Shown here piece by piece: positions 9,498 to 18,847 of a stretch of 19,392 nucleotides of DNA (position 1 is its first letter; every line of letters starts with the position of its first letter). The notes beneath the pieces are model-generated. The model made no database searches and was not told the origin of the DNA. It worked only from the letters and a program-made list of their open reading frames with translations. The position numbers and the translations under genes are program-made. The stretch lies in assembly GCA_029747585.1 (NCBI GenBank), contig JAPEVF010000845.1, forward strand, positions 1 to 19,392, written 5' to 3'. The stretch comes from Pleurotus djamor. Its lineage: Eukaryota > Basidiomycota > Agaricomycetes > Agaricales > Pleurotaceae.

Positions 9498-11365
9498 ATG
9501 ACAGTCCAGGTCGATCCACCCACCCCAACCAACACTCCCGATGGCCATGCTCACCCACCATCCGCTTTAAATGAAACTCCGAGCAACAATGTTGACCCAC
9601 CGCCATCTACTTCTGAAGAGCCTCTCCACGGCGTGCACGACGTTACCGCCATCATACCGACCCCTGAAGTTGACAATTCAGGGATGACCCTGAAACCATG
9701 GAAGAAGAAAACAATGACTATCTTGCTGATCGGTGAAACAGGCGTTGGGAAAACGGCATTCTTAGACTTACTCGCCAACATATGTGCCGGGCGAAAACTC
9801 GAAGATTTTACCCCAGCCCACATCGTTGATAACGAGGCAGGTGGGTCTGTCACCGGAAGTCAGACAAACGAACCGAAGCTTTATGCTGTCCAATGTGCGA
9901 ACGGACACGAAGTTCGTATCTTGGACACGCCTGGGCTGGCTGATACTCGAGGTATTGAGTATGACAATAAACACAAAGCCGCCATCGCTGAAGCTATTAA
10001 GGACAAAGTAGGTAAGCCTATCGGAGAGATCATGACTCTGTACACGGGAGAAGCCAACATATTTTCTACTAGCGACAATAGATTCAATCGTCATTCTCGC
10101 CAACGGTACACAGGAGCGTCTAGGCGTAGCAACGGACTACGCACTAAATATTATTTCTGGCATGTTCCCAAACTCTATCGTGGACAACATCGCGTTCATC
10201 TTCACTATGGTTTCAAACCCTTTGCAATTCAATTTCAAACGCAATGCTTTGCATCCGAGCTTACGAAATGCAAAGATATGGACAATGGATAATCCATTCG
10301 CTGGATGGCTAAAATATCAAAGCAATGTGCACGCAGACTACCCCCCAGACGAAGAGATACTGGAGGAGATGTATCAAGCCACTCGGTCCTCGTATCTGAA
10401 AACACTGAAGACCTTGAACCTATTATTTCGTTGGCAAGGTGAACGACAAGTCCAGCCGACTAAGGAGATCGACCGTCTTTACCAGATGAGTCAGGATATC
10501 AATGCGTCCATCAATAATATCCAGGCTCGTCTGGACCAACAAGAGGATGAGATGTGCAACCTCGTCAAAGTGAAGAGAGAGATCGAAGCCCAGCAGCAGG
10601 TTAGTACCGTTCGCGTGCTTGTGTGTAGTCTCAGTCTGTGGAATGTCGAACTTATCTGAGCCTCACCAGATCCAAAAGCTGAACGAAGAGTTCAGGACCG
10701 TCATGAAAAAGCCATTCTTTGAGCATGAGCCTACAGATAAACACAACACACTCTGCCTCGTTGGCAATTGTTACTTGAACTGTCACGTAGGGTGCGGTGT
10801 CCCATTCACCCTCGATCGTTCAGTCATTGGGGCCTTCTGCATAGCTTTCGATCGAAGAAGAATCTTCAAGAACGACGGTGGACATGTATGCCGTGTCTGT
10901 GGTCATTCATCCGCTCTTCATCAACACTACAAGTCACGATGGACTAAGAAAGAGAAAATTGAGACAATGGAAGATTCGGAGGCAAAAGCTCGCTACGAAA
11001 TGGCGACTTCTGAAGTAGGACGCGCTGCCATCCTTAGGAAACAGATCGACGAGAGGATCATATCTCTTCGCGCTGCCATGGTCGCCGATAAAGATACCCT
11101 CGGTCGTCTTTGCTCCACGTACAGCAAACTTGCCTTGTCTGGCAGTTTCTCTGGCCACATAACGCACACCATTCGGGTCCTCCGGATGAGGTATGAAAAA
11201 CTGAAGAAGGAGGGGTGTATTGATCCCCAGGCACTAGATCAGATGAGCGAATGGATGGCGTCTCTGCGTCAGAAGCAGAAAATTGTGGATGAGGCTGCGC
11301 GCCGCAATGTTGAGAAAGTTGGGCTAATTGCCAAATTTGCTTCTGCCATCGGCATATCCTTCTAG
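9498..11365 (+). CDS. Copy C: AIG1-like G-domain protein with Cys/His cluster
   Basis: Three exons, 9498-10011, 10073-10599 and 10670-11365, giving 578 residues; introns are 61 and 70 nt. No separate first exon is needed: the ATG opens straight into a 62-residue Pro/Thr/Asn-rich N-terminus. P-loop GETGVGKT is at about 79-86 and DTPGLADTRG at about 143-152. As in B, the G4 position reads FTMVSNP. The middle exon is exactly as long as in B and D (527 nt) and is closest to B in sequence (AKIWTMDNPFAGWLKYQ). The Cys/His cluster is complete (LCLVGNCYLNCHVGC, then CRVCGHSSALHQHY). The tail repeats YSKLALSGSFSGHI and ends in a short hydrophobic stretch. It is probably a recent tandem duplicate of copy B. 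It is the last plus-strand gene before the repeat-bearing gap and faces the SNTX-like gene tail to tail. Confidence 0.9.
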
Positions 11366-12482
11366 CCCTTGTTTGTACCCTGAACCTGTCGCTTGCCTTC
11401 TGCAAAGTTCAACTGATTGGCCAAAACATAGGGCATCTCTTGTAGTACTCCTGTCTTTAAGTCTTAAGTATCCCACGGTCAATACTTGGCAGTAGCATTT
11501 TCGTGGGATAGCTGGGTCAGCCCTCCGATTGACCAATCGCCTCTAGCGCGCATCGCTGATTGGATGGCCTTTGTTTACGCTTTATTTGTTCGATTTTGAA
11601 AAGTCACGCCTCTCTAGCATTCCCACGCCGACATGTCCAAGAGCCTCTTCCCACGCCCCTCTCATTTCGCTCCTAATTCCTTGTCTGGCCCGCACGTTCA
11701 TCGTTAGCTGGTACGTTGCTCTAATAGTTCCTCCAATTTCTCGCTTATCTAGACATAGGTCAGAAGGTGCAGTACTCTCAGGAGAAAATCAGGGGATCCG
11801 GAACAAGCGGGGCTCCCCGACTTGTCCCCGACGCCATGAATCTGCCCATGTCCGAGTCGCATTCTCAAAGCTCCATGCGCTGCATCTACGCGGTTTGCTC
11901 CTCCATGCTGAATTCCGATCAATCCACTCCGCCATTCCCTACGAACAAATGAGCTACGGCCAACTGGAACGTCGCTACCGCTGTCCCAAGTCCCCGCATT
12001 GATCCTTGTTTCTCGAACAAGGACGTCTCACGGCAAATACGTTGGTTTTTCGGTTTATTGATCAGGTGCGTACTTCATGGAATGCTTATATTGACGCTTC
12101 TCTTTTCCCAGAAGACGAAGTAACTCGCCCTTGCTTTCGGGGTTCACCGTTGCTTTGGTCACCCACAAGTGTATACACCTCCTCCAATCTCCCTCCCCCT
12201 CATCACCATCATGCCCATCGTAGCCAGAAAACTACGGTCGTAGCGGCGATATGAAGAAGAACATACATTCGCTGTTGACATGCTGGAGATAAGCCCATCT
12301 CCCTAAGTACTAAGTACTAAACCCCCATCCTCCCTCGCATGCGTGACCTCTGACGGCATGCAGCATCCAACGTCGGCACTCAGTCGCAACTATCTCTCCC
12401 TCATGTAAGGTTGCCCGTTCGTTTGCCTTTGGACTCTTTCCCTTTCCCCCTATATCACGTGACTCGACGCACGTCGTCGCGT
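11366..12482. other. Gene-poor stretch after copy C
   Basis: About 1.1 kb with no convincing gene. It contains the 3' UTR of copy C, a direct repeat shared with 13622-13661, a nearby inverted pair TATCCCAC/GTGGGATA (about 11469 and 11503), and three CCAAT/ATTGG pentamers between 11415 and 11555. Two overlapping plus-strand open frames (11571-12002 and 11767-11952) show no domain and no intron pattern like the real genes. Around 12305-12319 there is a short tandem CTAAGTA repeat. Confidence 0.35.
11453..11485 (+). repeat. Direct repeat, left copy
   Basis: A 12-nt block (GTCTTTAAGTCT) followed directly by a 21-nt block (11465-11485) recurs at 13622-13661. The only difference is a 7-nt insertion between the blocks in the right copy. 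This copy lies about 90 bp after the stop of copy C, probably in its 3' UTR. Confidence 0.7.
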
Positions 12483-12496
12483 CAACACTAGTGTTG
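12483..12496. repeat. 14-bp perfect palindrome beside the element end
   Basis: A perfect 14-bp inverted repeat centred on CTAG, just left of the 31-bp terminal repeat at 12500. It could be the target site or part of the element end; the sequence alone does not decide. Confidence 0.45.
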
Positions 12497-12506
12497 CGAG
12501 AAAAAC
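12489..12506 (+). repeat. 18-bp direct repeat overlapping the left element end
   Basis: This 18-mer (TAGTGTTGCGAGAAAAAC) is repeated exactly at 12814-12831, 325 bp downstream. It overlaps the outer edge of the 31-bp terminal repeat, suggesting a nested insertion or a duplicated element end. Confidence 0.6.
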
Positions 12507-12813
12507 CTAGGGTTTTTCACCGACACACTTACCCCGGGAAACAACACCAGTCGCTTGCCTTCGCATCGGATGGAGGTTCTTGATGAGGATGAGGATATTG
12601 ATCTTGGGTGGATGGTGGCTGGCGACGGAAAATACGGAAGGGCGAAGAAGACCAAAGATGGAGAAGGGGTGTGGGTACGCTCGCCTAGCTTTCTGTGAGC
12701 TTGAGATGTACATAGGACGATGGAGAGCACCCCTAGGTCGCTCCGATCGTCATGTCATCACAGGGCTAGTCGCAAACTCGTCAAAACAGTCTCCAATTTG
12801 TTTTCATGTTGAT

Positions 12814-12831
12814 TAGTGTTGCGAGAAAAAC
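12814..12831 (+). repeat. 18-bp direct repeat, second copy
   Basis: Exact second copy of the 18-mer at 12489-12506. What follows differs (CTTCCC instead of CTAGGG), so only the outer part of the element end is repeated here. The segment between the copies (12507-12813) may be a nested insertion or a captured sequence. Confidence 0.6.
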
Positions 12832-12981
12832 TTCCCACCCTGTAAGATACTGGGTAACATACCCCCTGAGTACGAGGTCGAGGTTCAGAACCAGTTAATT
12901 ACCGGGGTAAAATTGAGCCCCTATCAGCACGTGATGCCAAAATTTCCTTTTTAGGTCTCAGGGGCTCTCAAATTTCGCCAC

Positions 12982-13002
12982 CGCGACAACGCCATTGTCG
13001 CG
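12982..13002. repeat. Hairpin inside the MITE-like element
   Basis: CGCGACAA and TTGTCGCG form a perfect 8-bp stem with a 5-nt loop (CGCCA). It sits in the middle of the element, away from any coding frame. Confidence 0.6.
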
Positions 13003-13320
13003 TTCAAGCTGGTATGAGACGAGGGAACAGCTTGGTGCTTTTAGAAGAAGGCAGATACCAAGTGAGTTAGTCAGATGTCGCAGCGATTTGCTTGTGGCTC
13101 ATCGCCGTTCTCACGGTTTCTGGGCAGCCTCCAAAATTTAATCCTTTCGCAAATTCTTACAGGTCAAGCTCTCCCTCAGAAAAACTACCGATGACTATGT
13201 ACATTAAAAATAGTAACACGATGAACTTCGACGATCTCGCACAAAGAAAGATGGAAAACGCGGTCAGGGGCTATCACGTGGTAAGTTATTAACACTCGAA
13301 TTTTTGGGTCCATCTAAGCG

Positions 13321-13354
13321 CCGGTAACTAACCCCTAAAGAACCGGTAACTAAC
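13321..13354 (+). repeat. Two copies of a 12-bp sub-terminal repeat
   Basis: CCGGTAACTAAC occurs at 13321-13332 and 13343-13354, just inside the right terminal repeat. A similar block in opposite orientation lies near 12893-12906. Sub-terminal repeats of this kind are common transposase binding sites. Confidence 0.5.
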
Positions 13355-13621
13355 GGTGAAAAAGTGTGTCGGTGAAAAACCCTAGGTTTTTCAACCAGCA
13401 AGCCCGTAGAAATGGTGAACAGGGGCAAGGAACCCCTTGCGTCCCAAACTCCCTTGACAAGTTTTTAGTAGATGTTCGGTACTTAGATGTCGCATTCACC
13501 TTCTGGCTCGCCTACGTCGTGTTTGAACTATTGGATTGAGAGCTCCCCCCCNTTGGTACATGATAAGTCAAAGAACAATGGTGGTCAAATAGGACTCGTA
13601 CGCCGTGCCGTACAGCGACAA

Positions 13622-13661
13622 GTCTTTAAGTCTGCTTACATAAGTATCCCACGGTCAATAC
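13622..13661 (+). repeat. Direct repeat, right copy
   Basis: Matches 11453-11485: the 12-nt block at 13622-13633, then 7 extra bases, then the identical 21-nt block at 13641-13661. It ends 25 bp from the stop of the SNTX-like gene, so it lies in that gene's 3' UTR in antisense orientation. Confidence 0.7.
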
Positions 13662-13685
13662 AAAACTTTCTATCCTACGGTTAGC

Positions 13686-15746
13686 CTACTTCATCGTTGC
13701 CTTGATATCTGCCAAACCCTGATCCAATGGCCAACTCGCCGTGTACAACTCACTTCTCGTTCCCGGCTTCAAAAGCTTGCCTCTGACTTCCATGCTCAAA
13801 GTAGTGAACGCTCTGGTCCCCGAAATCAACTCGAGACGGAATTCGTCTCTGTCGAGCCAGCCCATCATTTCGCCAATGCGCAGGACGTGCGATGGCGTAG
13901 AGTCGTATTTGCGCAACGGTACCCTGATTGACGCGGTCATGACTTGGTCTCGTCTGTAAACCGACACTTTGAGGACTATTCCATCCGAGCGGTAAATGTT
14001 CTCAATGAACACGCCGTTAGACTCGACGTTCCCATCAGCGTCGCTGAGCTTGCCCTCGCCGTGCCTCATGTCCTTCCACCAGTCCCCCGTATAAGTCGAG
14101 CCGTCAGCGTACGTTACAGTGCCTCGTCCATGTCGGAGGCCCCCTTTAACTTGACCCACATAGTAGTAGTTTTCGTCCTGGCTGGTCAGGAATCCCCATC
14201 CCTCGTTATTGAGGAGGGACCAGTCGTACTCCTTGCGCACGCTCTGGCCAGGTAACAAACCGTAGTGGATGAAGCAAGATTCCCCGGACGCTTTTGCTTG
14301 GTCCAGTCCTCGCTGAACGACGCCTCGAGTGCCTTCCAGAGTCAATATTTCCGTCTCGAACTCGGCATCGGCATAGAACGCGGAAAACTTGGTTACGGGG
14401 GTCGTTCCGTCGGTATTCTGTATCTTCTTATCCTCGTCCTCTCGCCATTTGCGAATGCTTTGGATCAACAAGTTGAAGGTGTTGGTCGCGCTACTGAGCT
14501 TAGGTGCGGAAGGAACGATTACTACACCAACTGCCCCGCTCCCAACACTTGTGACGTAGGATCGAAGCGTTCCGACCGATGCTAAGGGCGCCCTCTCATT
14601 TTTCGCCAGAGTACTGATCGAGTTGAGGAGATCTACCTTGGCATCATCAGCGTTGCACGCGAGGATCCCATCAGTGAACCCTCTTCTCATCCTAGCGAGG
14701 AACGCCTCAACCCCCTCCAAGGCGCTAGGACCACTTGTGCGATACGCGATGAGGTAATTGGTGAGCTCCTCTCTCGCCACTCCGAGGGCTTGCTCGACTT
14801 CTAACTTCTTGTCGACACAAGCGTTTAAGAACGTCGGGCAAAATTCGCCGACACCGCTCTCCAAGCGTGCCACAATTCTCGCTCGACGGCCACTCAACGC
14901 GAAGAAATCGTCGTAGGCCTTCGCTAGACTCATGATTTTATGCTGTTCCAGCTCGTAGAGCATCAAGGATTCCGGGGAGGTGTCTACGAATTGCGAGATG
15001 GGAGTGAGGGTTATCGTGCAGGGAACGCCTTCGCCCACAAGGTTGGGCCAATCCTTGATGAGTTGGAAGACTTCGCCGATGGTTGTGGGGATAGTTTGGG
15101 AAGACGACCAGTCCCCGTATATCTTGAAATCGCACTTGTTATTGAGGTCTTTGCCGCTTTCGGTCGAGTTGATGCTGGCGGAACCGCTGGCACTGAACGC
15201 TGCGCCCATCCCCTCCATGAACGAAGCCGAGAAGCTCCCTTTGATGACCTTTTCGTCCTCCGAGTTCGAGTCTTTCTGGACGATATTAGCGACTAGGGTA
15301 CCTCCCATCCGAATGGCAGTCACGACGTGGGTCGCGCCAAGGTTGCTGACTTGCGTCCACTTCTGTAAAGTGACGACAGGACCGACGTCGAGCCGCTTGT
15401 TCTTCTTCTGAACGGTGCAAACCGCGGATATTTCGTGCGACGAAACGTTTGACTTGCTTGCATCGACGTACTCTCCGGAACCGGACAGCCTGATCATGCC
15501 GCTCATGATGGAGAGGGAGATCTCTGCTGTGATCTTGAGCGATTTAGAGCGGTCGGATTGGGTTTTTACGTCTGTGAAGGAGAGGGAGGTGTTGGCGATG
15601 CTGTCTTCGATTGTGTTGGCTGTGAGGACATCGCGAGCGAAGAGCTGGGTGTTGAGCAGTTGCTCAGTTTTGCCGTTGTAGAGCTGGCCTAGGAAAGCGG
15701 CCCTGCCCAACGCTGGCATGCTGAATTCGAACTGCTTACTACTCAT
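13686..15746 (-). CDS. SNTX-like protein with C-terminal MORN repeats
   Basis: A single open frame of 686 codons, ATG at 15746, stop at 13688-13686. Residues about 5-260 resemble the N-terminal SNTX domain (related to MACPF/CDC): FSMPALGRAAFLGQLYN at the start, KTQSDR near 61-66, then VVTAIRMGGT and GEGVPCTITLTPISQF near 238-253. Residues about 260-375 are helical (SLAKAYDDFFAL, VEQALGVAREEL). The stretch to about 500 could be the thioredoxin-like part of the family, which is uncertain. Residues 527-572 hold two MORN repeats (YYYVGQVKGGLRHGRGTVTY and the TYTGDW-containing unit), with a degenerate third. MORN units often bind membranes or partner proteins. A CAG just before the ATG could be a 5'-UTR splice acceptor. 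Fish relatives are venom pore-formers; nothing here shows toxicity, and there is no signal peptide. Its role is unknown. It is a paralog of the gene at 1-278. Confidence 0.88.
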   Translation of the reverse strand: MSSKQFEFSMPALGRAAFLGQLYNGKTEQLLNTQLFARDVLTANTIEDSIANTSLSFTDVKTQSDRSKSLKITAEISLSIMSGMIRLSGSGEYVDASKSNVSSHEISAVCTVQKKNKRLDVGPVVTLQKWTQVSNLGATHVVTAIRMGGTLVANIVQKDSNSEDEKVIKGSFSASFMEGMGAAFSASGSASINSTESGKDLNNKCDFKIYGDWSSSQTIPTTIGEVFQLIKDWPNLVGEGVPCTITLTPISQFVDTSPESLMLYELEQHKIMSLAKAYDDFFALSGRRARIVARLESGVGEFCPTFLNACVDKKLEVEQALGVAREELTNYLIAYRTSGPSALEGVEAFLARMRRGFTDGILACNADDAKVDLLNSISTLAKNERAPLASVGTLRSYVTSVGSGAVGVVIVPSAPKLSSATNTFNLLIQSIRKWREDEDKKIQNTDGTTPVTKFSAFYADAEFETEILTLEGTRGVVQRGLDQAKASGESCFIHYGLLPGQSVRKEYDWSLLNNEGWGFLTSQDENYYYVGQVKGGLRHGRGTVTYADGSTYTGDWWKDMRHGEGKLSDADGNVESNGVFIENIYRSDGIVLKVSVYRRDQVMTASIRVPLRKYDSTPSHVLRIGEMMGWLDRDEFRLELISGTRAFTTLSMEVRGKLLKPGTRSELYTASWPLDQGLADIKATMK

Positions 15747-16957
15747 CGTCTGTTGAGAGGGTAACAGGAGTTAGCTGATCGTAACGCACGGTCAATGGCT
15801 TCAGCTCACATACTAGGGCTTGGTATTTGCGTTCGACTCGGTGTTTCAGACGCCTCGTCTTCGAGTCCTTGGGTCCTTAAACCTTCAATATCAATTGGCG
15901 TACCTTCTCTTTGGGCCTCTGTATTCACGACGGTCGCCCCTCGCCTCGCGTTCGGGAGCCTAGATCTCCATCGCCTTGTTATCTAACTCTAGCTCATTCA
16001 ATGCAAGTACCTCTTGGACCCGATGCCCCGTTCGATCTCTTAATCACTCCGCCATCACCATGGATGCTTTTGCCCTTTACTTATCGGGCGACCAACAGGG
16101 CCGCGAAGGTGTCATTTATATCTCGTTCCACCACCTGCTTCTCTAGCCATCAACTGACCGCAAATAAACTTCGGCTCCTCAGAAGCTCGCGCTCTTTCCC
16201 CGAAATGAAACATCCTATCATTAATCTCGAGGAAGGGGATGAAGAGTGGGGAAGTCTAGAATTCCAATCCGAAGCGCATTCAAACTCCTCCTATTCTATT
16301 TCACTTGATGCCCCAGGACGCTTTTGACTATACTAAGAAACTTCGAACTTTGCGTTTTCGAGGCGATGCCCGTCCACAAGGTCACTCCTAATGGAAACCT
16401 TCCCCTTCCTTTCCGATCGCGAGTAATTCATGCCTGCTTTGTCTTTTCATAGATGTGACAGGCCTCCTTTTGTGTGGAACGCTACCAAGTCTGCGTTGCC
16501 TTCCCATTGCTTCCTCAGGCTGGCACTTTCAAACATGCTCATCGCGAGGACGGTACATCTCTCCCGGTCTAGAGCCTAAGGCGGTCCTTTCCAATCGCAA
16601 CGAAGACCAATCTTGATGCTCAATCCCTGTCGTGCGAGTGCTCAATCAAACTCGCGTCCCCTCTTGCCGACAGCAAGAACCATTCACGCCAATTAACAAA
16701 TGGACAATTAAATAACCTTTTCCAACGTTCCGCTTAGTGATTGGGCGTAATGGTATGCTCCTTGCCTCGCCTTAGGATCGAACTCGTCCATTCCCTAACT
16801 TGTTCTATCTCATTTGCTCAGCTTGAACAACTGTTGATTCTGCTATCCACTGCTTTATCAAAGATTCGTATAAATACTAGACCATACCTAGCGGATTCTC
16901 CAGTCTACATTACGGAGTACGCTCTTGCAGTGCCTACTATCACTACCTCAGTACATC
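15747..16957. other. Intergenic, divergent promoters of the SNTX-like gene and copy D
   Basis: About 1.2 kb between divergently transcribed genes. The right end holds the copy D TATA box. A 138-codon plus-strand frame (15911-16327) and smaller ones have no domain and low-complexity composition; none is called. An ATTGG pentamer lies near 16740. No repeat shared with the 11366-13685 gap was recognised by eye. Confidence 0.4.
16869..16876 (+). promoter_or_regulatory. TATA box of copy D
   Basis: TATAAATA, identical to the octamer upstream of copy B, 89 bp before the ATG at 16958. Confidence 0.6.
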
Positions 16958-18756
16958 ATGAGCGGACAATCGCAAGCCAACCCCAACACCACTGGTAACA
17001 GTACCACCCCCTCCACCACCACCAACCTCCCTCCGAAGCCCGATTTCCCCCCAGATGTCGATAATTCCAAGATGACTTTGACCCCTTGGAAAAAGTCGGA
17101 TATGACGATTCTCCTTATCGGCGAGACCGGTGTCGGTAAGACAGCCTTCCTCGATCTCCTGGCCAACGTCTGCGCTGGAAGGACCCTCGAGCAATTTTCT
17201 CGAGTACATATCTCCACCAACGAAGCTGGCGGTTCGCAACTCGGTAGTCAGACCAATAAACCATCGCTGTACAAGATTACCTGTGCCAACGGGTACCTCG
17301 TCCATATTCTGGATACCCCAGGCCTTGCCGACACTCGTGGTACGGACTTCGATGACCAACACAAGCAGTCCATCGCAGATGCGATTCGGAATGAAATTAG
17401 TCAGTGTTCCTAACTTTTTCGACGTTTTTGGGAGACCTTGCTAATACACTCCCCTTCTTTCAGCGACCATTGACTCTGTCATCGTCCTCGCTAATGGCAC
17501 CAACACCCGCCTGGGCGTCGCTACCCAATATGCGCTCACCGTCATATCTGGGATGTTCCCCAACTCTATCGCTGACAACATCGGCTTCGTGTTCACCATG
17601 GTCGCCAATCCCCTTCAGTTCAATTTCAAACGTGACGGACTTCCTCTGCCTCTCAGGAAGGCCAGGATTTGGGCTATCGACAACCCTCTCGCTGGCTGGT
17701 TTCACTACCAAGATGCGCTCACTGCTGAGGAGCCACCTGAGGACTTCATCATTGCGGACATGCAAGAAACCGTTCATCGTACCTACGACAAGACGCTTGT
17801 CACTCTCAACAGCTTCTTCCAGTGGCAAACTGAACGCGTAGTCCAGCCCACGAAGGCCATAAATGACCTCTATCAAATGTCCACTCGGATCGAGGCCTCG
17901 ATTACAAACGTTCTCGCTCAAATCACCCAGACCGAGAATCGCAAGACAGAGTTGTTAAGGCTTCAAGCCAATATCGATGAACAGAAGCAGGTGCGTCAGA
18001 GGCCCGGGTTCTGAAGTGTGATCCTGACCCTTTGCGTTTTTATAGATCCAGAAAGTGAACGAGCAATTCCAAACCATCATCGATAGTCCGTACCATGAGC
18101 ACGAAGGGACGCCTGACATTCACAATACCCTCTGTTGCGAGGCAAACTGCTACAGCAATTGCCACGAAGACTGCAAGGTTGCATTTACTCTCGACCGAGC
18201 CATCATCGGCCGCGATTGTTGGGCTTTCAATAACGACAAATGTGCCGACGGGGGCTTCAAATGTTGGCGTTGTGGTCATTCTGCGACCCTTCACCAACAT
18301 TACAAAGCCAAGTGGGTTTTGAAACAGAAACAAGAGACTAGCATCGACACGGCTGCCAAGGCGAGGTACGAAGAGGCGAAGAAGAAGGAAGGCGAAGTCG
18401 CTGCTACCAAGCTTCAAATCGCCGATACAATTGCGGAGCTCGAGAAGACCACGGATGGCTACGAAGACGAACTCAGCGCGCTTTGCACTGAGTACAACAA
18501 ACTCGCTTTGTCAGGTAGTTTTGTCGGGTATATCTCACAGGCCATCGCTTTGCTTCAGATGCGGTATGACACGATGGTACAGCAGGGCGCTACCCCTGAT
18601 GCGCTTACACGCATGGACGACCGTATCAAGTCGCTGCAGAAGAAGAAGGATGTGGTTGAGCAGGCTATGAAAGAGCACGAAGAGAAGGCGGCGGGGGGTG
18701 GTGGTTTCCTGAGCCGAGCCGCTGCCAACCTCAAGAACGTTGTCTTTGGCTCTTAG
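16958..18756 (+). CDS. Copy D: AIG1-like G-domain protein with Cys/His cluster
   Basis: Three exons, 16958-17399, 17464-17990 and 18046-18756, giving 559 residues; introns are 64 and 55 nt. The ATG at 16958 was chosen because the upstream in-frame ATG (16925) would place the start very close to the TATA box. The N-terminal 38 residues are Asn/Thr/Pro-rich. P-loop GETGVGKT is at about 55-62 and DTPGLADTRG at about 119-128; G4 reads FTMVANP. The Cys/His cluster is complete and has one extra Cys (LCCEANCYSNCHEDC, then CWRCGHSATLHQHY). The tail keeps YNKLALSGSF and ends in a Gly-rich then hydrophobic stretch different from B and C. Copy D is separated from the A-B-C run by the SNTX-like gene and the element, so it is likely an older duplicate or was moved apart. 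It converges with the DUF4139 gene, 91 bp away. Confidence 0.9.
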
Positions 18757-18847
18757 AGCGGCGCAATGGCAGCCGACGGGAAGTTGGAACTATGATAGGC
18801 GTTCGGTATTCGGTATAACGACTACGTACACTGCTGTACATGCATGC

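Larger units (their letters stand above)
12500..13392. mobile_element. Non-autonomous MITE-like element with 31-bp terminal inverted repeats
   Basis: The 31 bases at 12500-12530 are the exact reverse complement of 13362-13392. Each arm contains an imperfect palindrome built around CCTAGG flanked by A and T runs, and ends inward in a CACCGACACACTT-type sequence. The span is 893 bp and encodes no transposase; its open frames are short and lack domains. Sub-terminal structure includes a paired GAGCCCCT/AGGGGCTC (12915 and 12960), a hairpin (12982-13002) and two CCGGTAACTAAC copies near the right end. No obvious target-site duplication was found. A non-autonomous DNA transposon is the best reading. 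Confidence 0.65.

Noticed and set aside
11571..12002. 143-codon plus-strand open frame and the overlapping frame at 11767-11952
   Set aside because: Pro/Ser/Arg-rich with no recognisable domain, in a gap with repeats. It looks like chance.
12500..12530. CCCTAG with A/T runs as a telomere-like repeat
   Set aside because: There is only one unit per arm, not a tandem array; it is explained by the terminal inverted repeat.
12488..12730. 80-codon minus-strand frame inside the element
   Set aside because: It runs into the terminal repeat and shows no transposase motif.
13552..13552. Undetermined base after a run of C
   Set aside because: A sequencing or assembly ambiguity in non-coding DNA; it does not affect any called gene.
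15911..16327. 138-codon plus-strand open frame
   Set aside because: No family features, biased composition, and it lies in the promoter region of two divergent genes.
16925..16957. Upstream ATG of copy D at 16925
   Set aside because: It lies about 56 bp from the TATA box and adds residues not seen in B or C; the ATG at 16958 fits better. It is not fully excluded.
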